From Methylococcus mesophilus (lineage in GTDB: Bacteria > Pseudomonadota > Gammaproteobacteria > Methylococcales > Methylococcaceae), in the NCBI RefSeq assembly GCF_026247885.1, contig NZ_CP110921.1, positions 3,913,501-3,977,500 of the forward strand: DNA of 64,000 nucleotides. The letters run 5' to 3'. The position numbers and the translations under genes were made by a program. Each line of letters begins with the position of its first letter. Positions within the stretch are counted from its first letter, which is position 1. The notes beneath the pieces are model-generated. The model was not told where the DNA came from. It worked only from the letters and a program-made list of their open reading frames with translations, and did not search any database. Shown here in pieces: positions 1 through 9,184 of this stretch.

Positions 1-489
1 GACAAGATCATTGCCGAATCGGGCGTGGCCAAGATGTCGTTCTACCGGAATTTTCCGTCGAAGAAGGATCTCGTGCTTGCGTTCCTGGACCGGCGCCATG
101 CGTTCTGGATGGACTGGTTCAAGGCGCGTATCGAAGCGCAGAGCGAGCGGGAAGGGCGGTTCCGGCTGGGCTTTATCGCCGGGTTCCTGAGGGAATGGTT
201 CGAGTCGCCCGATTTCCGCGGCTGCGCCTTCATCAATACTGCCACGGAGACCGTGGACCTTTCGGCGGAGGAACGCCGACGGGTGTTGGACCACAAGCAG
301 GAACTGATCGACTACCTCGCCGGTCGGCTCGATGCGGCCGGTCGGGGCGAGTCCGGGCGCGTGGCCGCGCTGGCGTTACTGATCGTCGACGGTGCCATCG
401 TGCGTGCCCAAATGACGGGAGACCCGGGGATCGCCGACGATGCGCAGAGCCTCCTCGACATGCTGGACCGGGAGGTCGCGTCCGGGTGA
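1..489 (+). CDS. TetR/AcrR-family transcriptional regulator, 5' end missing
   Basis: The reading frame is open from the first base of the window, so the gene begins upstream. The visible 162 residues start inside the helix-turn-helix (IIAESGVAKMSFYRNFPSKK), where the recognition helix and the following YRNFPSKKDL segment are typical of TetR repressors. The rest is the all-helical ligand-binding and dimerisation domain with the FxRGCAFINTATE-type motif of the AcrR subgroup. Ligand and targets cannot be read from the sequence. It converges on the wecA-like gene, 26 bases away. The ATG at 25 is internal to the DNA-binding domain and is not the real start. Confidence 0.85.
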   Translation, partial: DKIIAESGVAKMSFYRNFPSKKDLVLAFLDRRHAFWMDWFKARIEAQSEREGRFRLGFIAGFLREWFESPDFRGCAFINTATETVDLSAEERRRVLDHKQELIDYLAGRLDAAGRGESGRVAALALLIVDGAIVRAQMTGDPGIADDAQSLLDMLDREVASG

Positions 490-515
490 AGACCTGCAGC
501 GTCCGGCGGCGCAAG

Positions 516-1733
516 TCAATAATGCCGGAGCCGCTGTTCGCGGTAGCCGTCGATGCCCTCCGACGTGGGGTTGACCTCGATTGGCAACTCGGCCGCCTTC
601 GGCAGGCAGTGCCGGACCGACAGGGCATTGAGACTCTCGGGTGCCGGCACAGGCCGAGCGGCAGGATCGGCTTGGTCCAGGCGGCAGCCGTAAGTCGTCA
701 GCCGGTAATGTGCCGCGAAAATCCCGATAAATCCGATTGTCAGCCAGAAGTCGGGCACTCCCAGATGGTGGCCTGTCACGCCGATTCCGCCGAGAATTCC
801 ATTGATGCCGACCAGGAGCCAAGAGGTTTGTCCAGGGGTCAGGTTCTTCCGCAGAAGGATGTGGTGGAGATGCTCGCGGTCGGCCACGAAGGGGTTGCCG
901 CCCCGCAGTCCCCGCTGAAGCATCAGCCTGACCGTGTCGATGACCGGCAACGCCAGCACCCAAGCCACAGCAATGGGGGAGAGGATGCGGTTCGGGCCGC
1001 CTTCCACCATTTGGATGGCGATCCAGGCAAGGGCGAAGCCGAGCAGCATGCTGCCGGAATCGCCGAGGAATACCGAAGCTTTTTTGCGCAAGGGATGGCG
1101 CATGTTGTAGGCGGCGAAGCCGAGGATGGCCGCCAGTAGTATCCATTCCTTGAGCGGAATCGCTTGGTCGGCGAGCCAAGTCGCGAAGATGAACCACGAC
1201 ATGGCGGTTAGGGCACAGCCCGAGGCCAGCCCATCGATTCCGTCCGACATGTTGAAGGCGTTGATGAATCCGACGGTGCACAGCACCGTGAAGGGGATCG
1301 CGAACAGACCCAGCCGCAGCGACCCCGTGCCGACGATGTCGCCGAGGTCGTGAATCATCTTTTCCCCCCAGATCACCATGATCAGGGCGGCCCCGATTTC
1401 GGTCGCAAGGCGGAAGCGCGCGGACAGGCCGTAAAGGTCGTCGACCAGGCCGACCGCCAGGACGAAGCCCATCCCCAGCAGCAATATCGGAGAGACGATT
1501 TCGGCGCCGCAGCCTGAGGCGACGACGAAGCCGCCGTAGATGGCCAGCCCGCCCGTGAGCGGAATCAGCCCCTCGTGTGTCTTGCGCCCTCCGGGCCGGT
1601 CCACCAGGCCGAAGCGCTCGGCGGGTTTACTCAACAGATGGACGAGCAGCGCGGTGAATGCGAGCCCCCCTCCCGAGACCAGGACCGGAGTCGCGTTGCT
1701 CAAGTAGCCAAGGATATCCTCGATCATTGCCAT
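516..1733 (-). CDS. wecA: WecA/MraY-family undecaprenyl-phosphate sugar-1-phosphate transferase
   Basis: Polytopic membrane enzyme of 405 residues that would move a GlcNAc-1-phosphate-type group from a UDP-sugar to undecaprenyl phosphate, the first step of lipid-linked glycan synthesis. Visible family motifs in order are RPGGRKTHEG near the N-terminus, the acidic GLVDD motif, NAFNMSDGIDGLA, FLGDSGSMLLGF, and the cytoplasmic DREHLHH histidine motif. About ten hydrophobic segments can be seen. The C-terminal 50 residues are polar and unlike the family core. It is the only initiating transferase in the window, so it may prime the glycan locus 18 kb away; that link is inference. The exact sugar specificity (WecA or another PNPT member) is not settled by sequence. 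Confidence 0.85.
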   Translation of the reverse strand: MAMIEDILGYLSNATPVLVSGGGLAFTALLVHLLSKPAERFGLVDRPGGRKTHEGLIPLTGGLAIYGGFVVASGCGAEIVSPILLLGMGFVLAVGLVDDLYGLSARFRLATEIGAALIMVIWGEKMIHDLGDIVGTGSLRLGLFAIPFTVLCTVGFINAFNMSDGIDGLASGCALTAMSWFIFATWLADQAIPLKEWILLAAILGFAAYNMRHPLRKKASVFLGDSGSMLLGFALAWIAIQMVEGGPNRILSPIAVAWVLALPVIDTVRLMLQRGLRGGNPFVADREHLHHILLRKNLTPGQTSWLLVGINGILGGIGVTGHHLGVPDFWLTIGFIGIFAAHYRLTTYGCRLDQADPAARPVPAPESLNALSVRHCLPKAAELPIEVNPTSEGIDGYREQRLRHY

Positions 1734-2256
1734 GGCGTTGACCTGCCCGATAAATCAAAAAATTGCGGGGGATCCGATCTGTCTTCCGCAGGACGAATGT
1801 GCGAAAGCATTTACTGCTCCAAATGTAGTCAACAATCTCGAAAAAGCCAGTTATCCGGTTAGTCGGCCATGGCGCAATGCCGGGCTATAGCTTGTGTCCC
1901 CTGGATTCGGTCCGTCCCTTCGTTTTTCCTGAGGCATAGGGGGCGTGCGATTTCTCGGGCGGCGAATTACGTCCGTGTCGGTCGGGTTGGGAACAGTGCG
2001 GGGCGGGCGCCGGATCCGTGCCTTGGATTTCGGTGTTGTCGGTCATGTGGGCATTTGCTTGTCGAGGTTCGTGAGAAACAAGTGATCAGTCGTTCCGGCG
2101 GAACCCGAAAAAACCGGTTCCGCTCTACATCGTTCCCGTAGGACCCGTAGGTGCGCACGCGCAGCGTAATCGCACGCATGGCTCAGCATTCCCGTTCGAC
2201 TCCGCTCACGGCAGAACCCGTAGGTGCGATTAGCATCGCGTAATCGCACGCATGGC
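1734..2256. other. Intergenic stretch with no recognisable gene
   Basis: About 520 bases between the wecA-like gene and the broken secreted-protein gene. I see no coding region with family resemblance. Its right-hand part (from about 2147) is built from copies of a dispersed repeat described separately. Confidence 0.5.
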
Positions 2257-2296
2257 TCAGCATTCCCTCCGATTACGCTGCGCGTGCGGAGCTACC
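2147..2296. repeat. Tandem copies of a dispersed GTAGGTGCGATTA-type repeat
   Basis: A unit reading roughly CGTAGGTGCG..GCGTAATCGCACG occurs at about 2147-2180 and again at 2217-2254, and a third partial inverted copy (GATTACGCTGCGCGTGCGGA) lies at about 2270-2292. The first two are each followed by the same stretch GCATGGCTCAGCATTCC, so about 26 identical bases (2167-2192 and 2242-2267) are duplicated. The array abuts the 3' end of the decayed gene at 2257-3032. Confidence 0.7.
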
Positions 2297-3032
2297 ACCG
2301 GTGGGCGGAGGCGTGGCCGCGGCTCTGCGCCGCACGGCCGGCGAGGCCTTGCGGCTGCCCGGCGGCGGCGGGGGGGAACGACCCAGTCCAGCCAGCCGAG
2401 GTACCAGGGCAGCTTGCCTTGCGCCAGGTGTTCCGTGGGAACGGGGAGGGCCTGGCCGGTGGTGCTGGGGGCGGCGGGAATGAGGAGATGCAGGGTGTGG
2501 CCGTTGGAGCCGGCCAGGGTCTTGACGAACAGCGACTGGAACACCTTGAGGGTGCCGGTCATGCTGGGGGTGGCGTCGTCGTAGACGTCGTAGCTGGTGC
2601 CGTTCCAGATCCAGAAGCTCTTGGACATGAGGTTGTTGGTCTCGGCGTCTCCACAACGGCGCCGCGGCGGTATTCGATCCGCGTTGCCTGTGCGGAAACT
2701 TCGGCCGGAGCGACCGGGCGGAGGGCATCCGGCGTGCCGTAGCCGGTGAGCTTCATCCCCCAGCGCCAGGCGGGCAAGGCTTTAGCATGCTCCGGCTTGC
2801 CCTGCGGGCCGACGGCGACCGCGCCCTGCTCGAAACGCAGCGCGAAGCCATGGTCCGAATTGAGCGAGGCGTAGCCGCCTTCCGCCGCCTCGATCTTCCG
2901 CAGTTCGGCGCTCACCGCAGCCTTGAGCCCCGGCGGCATCGCCGGCTTTCCCGCCGCCCTCGCTCCATACACGGGCGCGCCCAGAACCAGTATCAGTCCG
3001 ATGGTCCGCAACAGCCGAAGTCCATCACACAT
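2257..3032 (-). pseudogene. Remnant of a secreted protein gene, frameshifted and internally deleted
   Basis: The start at 3032 follows a strong ribosome binding site (AAGGAGAG) and encodes a clear signal peptide (hydrophobic LLRTIGLILVLGAPVYG, then ARA-A cleavage site). About 120 residues follow, in the style of the N-terminal part of large secreted FG-GAP-like proteins (RIEYRRGAVVE). Near 2645 the sense shifts to another frame that reads ETNNLMSKSFWIWNGTSYDVYDD and continues as a C-terminal-like domain to about 2390. After that the frame becomes Arg/Pro-rich noise running into the repeat array. The two halves look like the beginning and end of a much longer gene joined by a deletion with loss of frame. 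The family assignment is tentative. Confidence 0.6.
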
Positions 3033-3441
3033 GTCCAAGCTCTCCTTCGTTTTTTGAAGTTTGTACCGACAAATAACGCGATGGGAATGCAACATATATT
3101 TATAAAGAACAACATGTCAACATTTTAATGGGCGATGAGTCAAGGTTGCGAAGTTATTCAGCGGAGGTAGCGAGAGGAAATTTTGGCCGATTGGCGACTC
3201 GAATGTGATATATGCCACTGATTTCCATGATTTGTGAAGAAACATTTCTTGGGGCATCCGACGATGCGCACTCTTTCTGGCCCGCTCAGGACGGATTCCA
3301 AAGGCGAGGCGTTGAGTGAAATCGAAGCGCTGTGCTGTGCTCAGGGCATTTACGCTTCTACTGTTCTCGGTTCGGCGAAGTGTTATCGCCGAACTGCGTT
3401 GCCGCCAGTTTCAGCCTTGAAGCGCCGGGAATGGCAGGGAT
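3033..3441. other. Intergenic stretch, AT-richer, no gene seen
   Basis: Contains the ribosome binding site and presumably the promoter of the decayed secreted-protein gene on the minus strand. Nothing else with coding character or structure was recognised. Confidence 0.4.
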
Positions 3442-4227
3442 TCAAACGGTACCCAGGAGGTCCGGCAGGTCGGCAACCGAATCGATGATCCGGTCCGGCC
3501 GCACGGAGCCGGTTTCCATTTGGGAAGGTCGGAACTTGCCGGTTCTGACCAGAATGCCGTGGAGCCCCACGGATTGGCCTCCCCCGATGTCCGCCTCGAT
3601 GTCGTCTCCGACGATGGCGGCCTGTTCGGGCGGCAGTCCCATGTCCTGGAGGGCGATGGCAAAAAAATCCGCCGACGGTTTGCCCATGACCAATGCCCGC
3701 ATTCCAGCGCAGTATTCAAGCGCGGCCACCAGCCCGCCGATGTCCATGCGCAGACCCCGTCCGGTTTGCCAGAAACGGTTCTTGTGCATGGCGATCAGCC
3801 GCGCTCCCCGCATGATGGCGTTGAACATCCGGTCGAGGCAGTCGTGAGTCCAGACGGCGCCGGTATCGCCGAGCACCAGCGCGTCGGCGTCCTCCATCGA
3901 AGCCTGGGGAATCCCGTCGAAATCGGCTTTCACGTCGTCCTCCAGCAGCAGGTGGGCGTGCATGCCCGTGGTTCGCAGGAGGCGCAACGCGGCCTGTGGG
4001 GCGCTGAGGATTTCGCTTCGTTCCACGGGAAAACCCAGCGCCCTGATCTTTCGTTCCAGTGCGGCCAGGGATAGCGTGCTGGTGTTGGTGACGAAACGGC
4101 AGATCGTGCCGTCGGCCTTGATCTTCGCGACGGCCTCCACGGCGCCGGGAATGGGTTGCGAATCCACATAAAGCACGCCGTCCAGGTCGAACAGTACGCC
4201 ATGAATGTTCCGATCGTATTCGTGCAT
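3442..4227 (-). CDS. HAD-superfamily phosphatase (NagD/LHPP-like, class IIA)
   Basis: A 261-residue haloacid-dehalogenase phosphatase. Motif I is FDLDGVLYVD with the nucleophile and acid-base aspartates, motif II is RFVTNTST, the motif III lysine lies in VMGKPSADFF, and motif IV is VGDDIEADIGG. The cap between motifs II and III is the class II type of NagD and human LHPP. Substrate unknown; phosphate monoesters or phospholysine/phosphohistidine are known for relatives. I chose the start at 4227 because AAGGAGATCC stands just before that ATG; an in-frame upstream extension to 4311 has no family similarity. It is transcribed away from the STAS-like gene at 4495. Confidence 0.85.
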   Translation of the reverse strand: MHEYDRNIHGVLFDLDGVLYVDSQPIPGAVEAVAKIKADGTICRFVTNTSTLSLAALERKIRALGFPVERSEILSAPQAALRLLRTTGMHAHLLLEDDVKADFDGIPQASMEDADALVLGDTGAVWTHDCLDRMFNAIMRGARLIAMHKNRFWQTGRGLRMDIGGLVAALEYCAGMRALVMGKPSADFFAIALQDMGLPPEQAAIVGDDIEADIGGGQSVGLHGILVRTGKFRPSQMETGSVRPDRIIDSVADLPDLLGTV

Positions 4228-4494
4228 GGATCTCCTTGGGCTGCAGCTGGCAGGAAGGCGCGGGCGGGAGCGCTCGCCTGGAATGTTCCGTGATGGCGGC
4301 GTCACCGACAAGAGCTGGAGGCGGAGGGATTCCGGCGGCCGGCTGCAATCCCCAAGTGCCGGGGGTGGATTTCCCCCATCAGCGCGGAGAGATTTTAACC
4401 GTCTTCATGCAAATCAATGTCTTCGCCTTGTATTGAGCTGGCACGAACCGTGTTTACCCTAATCCGGAACCACCGCTCGTCCTTCGCCGATGCC

Positions 4495-4887
4495 ATGAAC
4501 TCGACCGATCCTTCCCGCAGCGTCCCCGCCACGATCCATTTGCTGGCTTATGCCAGTCCCAGAACCCATGCGCTCGATTCGGTCCGCCAGGCGCATTCGG
4601 TGATCGCCAGTCTCGGCCGCAAGGCCGGCAACTGGGTCGAACTCGATTTTTCCGGGGTGGAGAGCGTGAGCGCAGCGTTCACCGACGAACTGTTCGGCTT
4701 CCTCGAGCGGGAGGTGCCGGACATCTGGCTGGTGCCGACACATTACAACGAGAGTGTCAGGCCTCTCCTCAACCGCCATCTCAGCTTGCTGCAGCTAAGG
4801 CGGGACCAGGCCTGGTCCCGGGCTTCGACAGCCACGGAATTCGGAAGCTGCGCCGCCTTGGCCGGCCACTCCCAATCACAGCGTTGA
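4495..4887 (+). CDS. STAS-like protein (DUF4325 type)
   Basis: About 130 residues. The middle (NWVELDFSGVESVSAAFTDELFGFL) has the alternating strand and helix pattern and the conserved central sentence of STAS-like DUF4325 proteins, which are usually small regulatory or scaffold proteins. The ATG at 4495 is preferred because similarity starts soon after it; an earlier ATG at 4417 is possible. The last 25 residues are low in similarity and may be extra. It converges with the hydrogenase-like operon that ends at 4900. Confidence 0.6.
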   Translation: MNSTDPSRSVPATIHLLAYASPRTHALDSVRQAHSVIASLGRKAGNWVELDFSGVESVSAAFTDELFGFLEREVPDIWLVPTHYNESVRPLLNRHLSLLQLRRDQAWSRASTATEFGSCAALAGHSQSQR

Positions 4888-4899
4888 AGCTGCGGCTCT

Positions 4900-5409
4900 C
4901 TACCGCGAGATCAGGGACAGGAGGCCGCGGACCAGATCCGTCGGCGTCGGCGGGCAGCCGGGGATCACGGCGTCGACCCTGAGCACGTTGCCGACCGCAC
5001 CACAGCTCGCGTAGTTCACGCCGAACTCGCCGCCGCCGGCGGCGCACGTTCCAATCGCCACTACCCACTTGGGTTCCGGCGTCGCTTCCCAGGTCGCCAG
5101 CAGCGCCGCCTGCATGTGGCGGGAAACCGGCCCCGTCACCAGCAGCACGTCGGCATGGCGGGGCGAGGCGACGAAATGGACGCCGTAGCGCTCGACGTCG
5201 TAGAAGGGATTTCCCAGCGCGGCGATCTCCAGCTCGCAGGCGTTGCAGGAACCGGCGTCGACTTGCCGGATCGCGAGGCTCCCGGCGAAGCGCCCGTCGA
5301 TCACGGCTTTGAGTTCCGCACCCAGGCGGTCCAGCTCGGGGTCGGTCAGCGGTTTGAAGGTTTCGGTGACGATGCCAGCGCGGGCAATTTTGCTCAATAG
5401 ATTGTTCAT
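4900..5409 (-). CDS. hyfI: NuoB/HyfI-like FeS subunit of a hydrogenase-related complex
   Basis: A 169-residue small subunit of the NuoB / hydrogenase-4 small subunit family, the electron-transfer partner of the large subunit. Four cysteines match the proximal [4Fe-4S] ligands: CNAC at about 55-58 (hydrogenase-style spacing, not the adjacent CC of NuoB), GTC at 122 and PGC at 152. So the cluster site appears intact even though the partner large subunit has lost the NiFe site. The ATG at 5409 lies 10 bases after the stop of the large-subunit gene. Last gene of the six-gene operon. It sits on the cytoplasmic face of the membrane complex. Confidence 0.88.
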   Translation of the reverse strand: MNNLLSKIARAGIVTETFKPLTDPELDRLGAELKAVIDGRFAGSLAIRQVDAGSCNACELEIAALGNPFYDVERYGVHFVASPRHADVLLVTGPVSRHMQAALLATWEATPEPKWVVAIGTCAAGGGEFGVNYASCGAVGNVLRVDAVIPGCPPTPTDLVRGLLSLISR

Positions 5410-5419
5410 GGCGGCGGCT

Positions 5420-7042
5420 TTAGAGGTCGTGGCCGGAATACGAGCCGTTGACCGACTTGTTGCACAGGGGAAAGTCCGGAACGATGTTGCCGAGGATGAG
5501 CTTTTCCAGGGCCGGCCAGTTGAACACGCTGGGGTCGCGGGGGAAGAAGCGGGCGATGCGGCCGGTGCCGTCGAAGCGCACATAGGTGGCGATTTCGCCG
5601 CGCCATCCCTCCACCAGGCCCAGCCCTTCGGCATTTTCCGGAGGATCGCGCCAGGCCGCCCGCAGCGGTCCCGGTTCGATCCGCCGCAGGCATTGGTCGA
5701 GGATGTCCAGCGAAGCGAGCAGCTCTCCGTACCGGACGTACAGGCGGGCGGCGACGTCGCCGTCGCTGCGGGTGACGGCCTTGATCCCCAGCCGATCGTA
5801 GGGCGCGTGCGGCGCCCGTTCCCTTACGTCGCGGCCGATGCCGCAGGCCCGGGCCACGTAGCCCAGACAGCCCAGTTCACGGACGATGCGCTCCGGCAGC
5901 ACGCCCGCTCCGACCACGCGGTCCTGAAAGATCGTGCCTTCGTCCAATATCGGCTTCAATTCGTCCAACTCGCGCCGCAGGGTGGCAATGGCGCCCGGCA
6001 TCGCGCTAATGGCCTCCTCCGGCAGGTCCGCGGCGACGCCGCCCGGCACGACCCGGTCCATCAGCAGGCGATGGCCGAACCAGCGCAGGTTGTCGCGGAG
6101 CCAGAGCTCGCGCAGGCGGCTGAACTGGTAGTAACCGAAGGCGAAGGCCGTGTCGTTGCAGATCGCGCCGATGTCGTTGAGGTGATTGGCGACCCGCTCC
6201 CGTTCGGCGAAGACGGCCCTCAGCCATAAGCCCCGCTCCGGCGGCTCGACACCGGCGGCGCGCTCCATGGCCTGGCACGCGGCCCAGGCGTGGCCCACCG
6301 CGGTGTCGCCGGATACCCGCCCGGCCAAGCGTGCCAGGCTTTCGGGATCGCGGCCCTCGGCCAGTTTTTCGATCCCCTTGTGCACATATCCGAGGCGTTC
6401 TTCCAGGTTCAGCACCGTTTCTCCCACCGCAAGGAACCTGAAATGCCCCGGTTCGATGATGCCGGCATGGACCGGGCCGACCGGGATTTCGTTTACCTCG
6501 GGGCCGTGGGCGGAGGCGAACCCATAGCCCCGGTCCGGCGCCGTGACGGCCGGTGGATGGCCTGCCAGGGGGAAATCCGGCCGCAGCGGAAATTCGCGTT
6601 CACCCCAGGCCTGATGGCGCACCCAGCGCCGGTCGTCGGGGTGGCCGGTAAAATCCAGGCCCAGCAGGTCCCGCACATGGCGTTCGGGACGGGCCGCGCC
6701 GGGGAAGTGAGGCGTCTGCGAGGGCAGGTCGTTCCGGCCCGGCGGGAGCACCGTTCTGAGCAGCAGATAGTCGCCGGATTTTTCCAGCAAGGCGTTGACG
6801 ACCCAGCTTTCGCCCTGGGCGTCACCCCAGCCCGCCGCCCAGCGGCAGCCTTGGGCCGCGGCGGCTTCCGCGGCAAGAGCCCAGTCGTCGGGGCCGACCG
6901 GGCACAGCAGCGCGGGGCCTACGGCGCCTGCTCGGGATGTCTCATTGCCGAACTCCGGGGTTCCCAGGCTCTGCAAGCGTCCCGTCAGCCTGTCGGTGAC
7001 CGCGAATCTTTCCTCGTTGACGGCGGTTCGGATGGCGCTCAT
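5420..7042 (-). CDS. hyfG: HyfG/HycE-like large subunit (NuoC-NuoD fusion) lacking NiFe ligands
   Basis: A 540-residue fusion: residues 1 to about 160 resemble the 30-kDa NuoC domain, and about 170-540 the NuoD / group 4 hydrogenase large subunit (HKGIEKLAEG at 221-230, NHLNDIGAICNDTAF at 287-300). In true group 4 hydrogenases the first nickel-binding pair lies in RxCGxC; here that place reads GRVSGDTAVGHA (241-252) with no cysteine. The C-terminal DPCxxC is replaced by VNGSYSGHDL (531-540). All four ligands are therefore absent, as in the energy-converting hydrogenase-related (Ehr) complexes. Hydrogen turnover is not expected; the true substrate is unknown. The start ATG overlaps the stop of the preceding gene by four bases (ATGA), indicating translational coupling. 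Confidence 0.88.
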   Translation of the reverse strand: MSAIRTAVNEERFAVTDRLTGRLQSLGTPEFGNETSRAGAVGPALLCPVGPDDWALAAEAAAAQGCRWAAGWGDAQGESWVVNALLEKSGDYLLLRTVLPPGRNDLPSQTPHFPGAARPERHVRDLLGLDFTGHPDDRRWVRHQAWGEREFPLRPDFPLAGHPPAVTAPDRGYGFASAHGPEVNEIPVGPVHAGIIEPGHFRFLAVGETVLNLEERLGYVHKGIEKLAEGRDPESLARLAGRVSGDTAVGHAWAACQAMERAAGVEPPERGLWLRAVFAERERVANHLNDIGAICNDTAFAFGYYQFSRLRELWLRDNLRWFGHRLLMDRVVPGGVAADLPEEAISAMPGAIATLRRELDELKPILDEGTIFQDRVVGAGVLPERIVRELGCLGYVARACGIGRDVRERAPHAPYDRLGIKAVTRSDGDVAARLYVRYGELLASLDILDQCLRRIEPGPLRAAWRDPPENAEGLGLVEGWRGEIATYVRFDGTGRIARFFPRDPSVFNWPALEKLILGNIVPDFPLCNKSVNGSYSGHDL

Positions 7043-8505
7043 AGCGGCGCGCTCCCGGCAATGAGCCGCGTGGCTTGGCTGAACCAATCGGCCAGCACGC
7101 CCGGAATCGAGAGCCCCAGCCACAGGACGATGCCGAGATGGGCCATCACCGGCCAGAGGTTGGCCTGCACCGGCGCCTGTCCTGCCGGTTGTGGCCCGTA
7201 GGCCATGGGGTGCAAATGGCGGAACAGTCCGGCGAAGGCGACCGCGATCCCCAGCAGCAGGAGCGGCGTCAGCCAGGGGAATTCCTCCATGGTGGCGGTG
7301 AGCACCAGGAATTCGCTGGTGAAGACGCCGAACGGCGGCATTCCCGCGATCGCAACGACGCCAAATACCAGGCCCCAGCCGACCATCGGCTGGGTCCGCA
7401 TCAGGCCTCGGATATGCTCGATCCGCTGGGTTCGGGCGATCTGTGCGGCATGGCCCACCGTGATGAAGATCGCCGACTTGGTGAGCGAATGCACCGTCAT
7501 GTGCATCAGGGCCGCGAAGGTCGCCAGCGGGCCGCCCAGGCCGAAGGCGAAGGTCATGATGCCCATGTGTTCGATCGAGGAGTAGCTGAACAGCCGCTTG
7601 ACGTCGCGCTGGCGGTGCAGGAACAGCGCCGCCACCAGGAACGACAGCAGGCCGAAGCCCATCATCAGGTGGCCGGCCAGCGGACTTTGCAGCGAGCCGT
7701 CCACCAGCATCTTGGAGCGGACTACCGCATACAGCGCGTCGTTCAACAGCAGGCCGGAGAGGATGGCCGACATCGGCGTCGGGCCCTCGGAATGGGCATC
7801 CGGCAGCCAGTTGTGCAGAGGCACCAGCCCGATCTTGGTGCCGTAGCCGACCAGCAGGAAAACGAAGGCGATGCTCATGACCGTGGGATTCAGGTCGGCG
7901 GCATGGGCGTAGAGCACCGACCACTGCAATCCGTGCTCGCCTATTCCTTCCACCTGGCCCGCGGCGAAATAGAGCAGCACGGTGCCGAACAGCGCCTGGG
8001 CGATGCCGACGCCGCACAGGATGAAATATTTCCACGCCGCTTCGATCGATTCCGGGGAGCGGTACAGGCTGACCAGCAGCACCGTGGCCAGGGTCGCGCC
8101 TTCCATCGCCACCCACATCAACCCCAGGTTGTTGGTGGTCAGCACCAGGTACATGGTCAGCATGAAGCCCTGGTACATGGCATGGTAGAGCCGCATGCGC
8201 GCGGCGTTCACCCGCCCGTGTTCACGCTCGTTGGCCATATAGGGCGCCGAGAACATGGCCGTGGTGGTTCCCACGAAGGCAGTCAGCACGACCAGGTAGA
8301 CATTGAAAGCATCGACGCGGAACTGCAGGTCCGCCAGTTCGATGGTGCCCTGGCGCAATACCTCGGCCGCCAGCACCAGCGAAGCCAGGAAGACCAGGCC
8401 GCACAATCGCGTGTTGAGCCGTCCGGCCTGGGGCGCATCGCCGCGCCAGGCCTGATAGAGCATCCCGGCAAAGGGGATGCCCAGAATCCAGTAGACTGCG
8501 CTCAC
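7039..8505 (-). CDS. hyfF: HyfF-like proton-translocating membrane subunit
   Basis: A 488-residue antiporter-like membrane protein of the NuoL/M/N and MrpA/D superfamily. About 14 hydrophobic segments are visible, with the family sentences HNWLPDAHSEGPTPMSAILSG and LFSYSSIEHMGIMTFAFGLGG, including the lysines, histidines and acidic residues of the ion path. It would carry protons (or sodium) across the membrane in step with electron transfer by the HyfG/HyfI module. Overlaps hyfE by four bases upstream (ATGA) and hyfG by four bases downstream. Confidence 0.88.
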   Translation of the reverse strand: MSAVYWILGIPFAGMLYQAWRGDAPQAGRLNTRLCGLVFLASLVLAAEVLRQGTIELADLQFRVDAFNVYLVVLTAFVGTTTAMFSAPYMANEREHGRVNAARMRLYHAMYQGFMLTMYLVLTTNNLGLMWVAMEGATLATVLLVSLYRSPESIEAAWKYFILCGVGIAQALFGTVLLYFAAGQVEGIGEHGLQWSVLYAHAADLNPTVMSIAFVFLLVGYGTKIGLVPLHNWLPDAHSEGPTPMSAILSGLLLNDALYAVVRSKMLVDGSLQSPLAGHLMMGFGLLSFLVAALFLHRQRDVKRLFSYSSIEHMGIMTFAFGLGGPLATFAALMHMTVHSLTKSAIFITVGHAAQIARTQRIEHIRGLMRTQPMVGWGLVFGVVAIAGMPPFGVFTSEFLVLTATMEEFPWLTPLLLLGIAVAFAGLFRHLHPMAYGPQPAGQAPVQANLWPVMAHLGIVLWLGLSIPGVLADWFSQATRLIAGSAPL

Positions 8506-9179
8506 GGTTCCACCTCGCTCAGACGGTTCAGCCGGTCCACGTCCAGCGAGTCGATGCTGGAACGGATGTGGAAGAAGAACACGCCGAAGATGACGGCGGC
8601 GACCAGCACGTCGAAAGCGATGCCGAGTTCGACCACCATCGGCATGCCCTGGGTCGAGGCCACGGCGGCGAAGAACAGGCCGTTTTCGATCGCCATGAAG
8701 CCGATCACGTGGGTGACGACCTGGCGGCGGGTGATCATCAACAGCATTCCCAGCAGTACAACCGCCAGACTCACCGCCATGGCGTTGCGGGTCGCCAGCG
8801 TGGAGAGGTGCTCGATCGGTTCCACGACGTAATAACTGAACATTACCAGCGCGGCCGCGGCCATCATGACGTAGCCGTACAGGTAGAGCGGCTCGGCGTC
8901 GCGGTGCATGTCCAGCCGGACGATCAGCCGGTGGAGCATCGCCGGTATCAGGATGACTTTCAGCGCCATGATGATGAGGGCGGAAATGTAGAGGTGCGGA
9001 TAGGGCAGGGTGTAGGCGGCGAGCGCGGTGGTCGCGGCCAGCAGGGCGCCCTGGGCCGCGAACAGATGGATCATGCCGGACAGGCGTTTCTGGCCCAGCA
9101 TCAGGAACGACGTGAAGACTACCAGGGCGGCGATGAACAGGATCGCCTGTTCGTAGACCGAGTAAGCCGGAACGGGCAT
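8502..9179 (-). CDS. hyfE: HyfE-like membrane subunit
   Basis: A 225-residue protein with about seven hydrophobic segments, homologous to hydrogenase-4 component E. Its C-terminal half (VVTHVIGFMAIENGLFFAAV, then VELGIAFDVLVAAVIFG) is the NuoK/MrpC-like part, with the membrane-embedded glutamate in the MAIENG segment. Function is structural and part of ion translocation. The gene begins 5 bases after the stop of hyfC and overlaps hyfF by four bases. Confidence 0.87.
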   Translation of the reverse strand: MPVPAYSVYEQAILFIAALVVFTSFLMLGQKRLSGMIHLFAAQGALLAATTALAAYTLPYPHLYISALIIMALKVILIPAMLHRLIVRLDMHRDAEPLYLYGYVMMAAAALVMFSYYVVEPIEHLSTLATRNAMAVSLAVVLLGMLLMITRRQVVTHVIGFMAIENGLFFAAVASTQGMPMVVELGIAFDVLVAAVIFGVFFFHIRSSIDSLDVDRLNRLSEVEP

Positions 9180-9184
9180 GATGC

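Noticed and set aside
3234-3488. Small plus-strand reading frame upstream of the HAD gene
   Set aside because: No ribosome binding site, no similarity, and it runs into the antisense of the phosphatase gene.
5420-8116. A single 898-residue minus-strand reading frame covering hyfG and part of hyfF
   Set aside because: The first 358 residues are an out-of-frame reading of the hyfF gene; real similarity starts only at the ATG at 7042, which overlaps the hyfF stop by four bases.
7075-8832. A 585-residue plus-strand reading frame opposite hyfF and hyfE
   Set aside because: Low-complexity Gln/His/Arg composition, antisense to clear membrane-protein genes.
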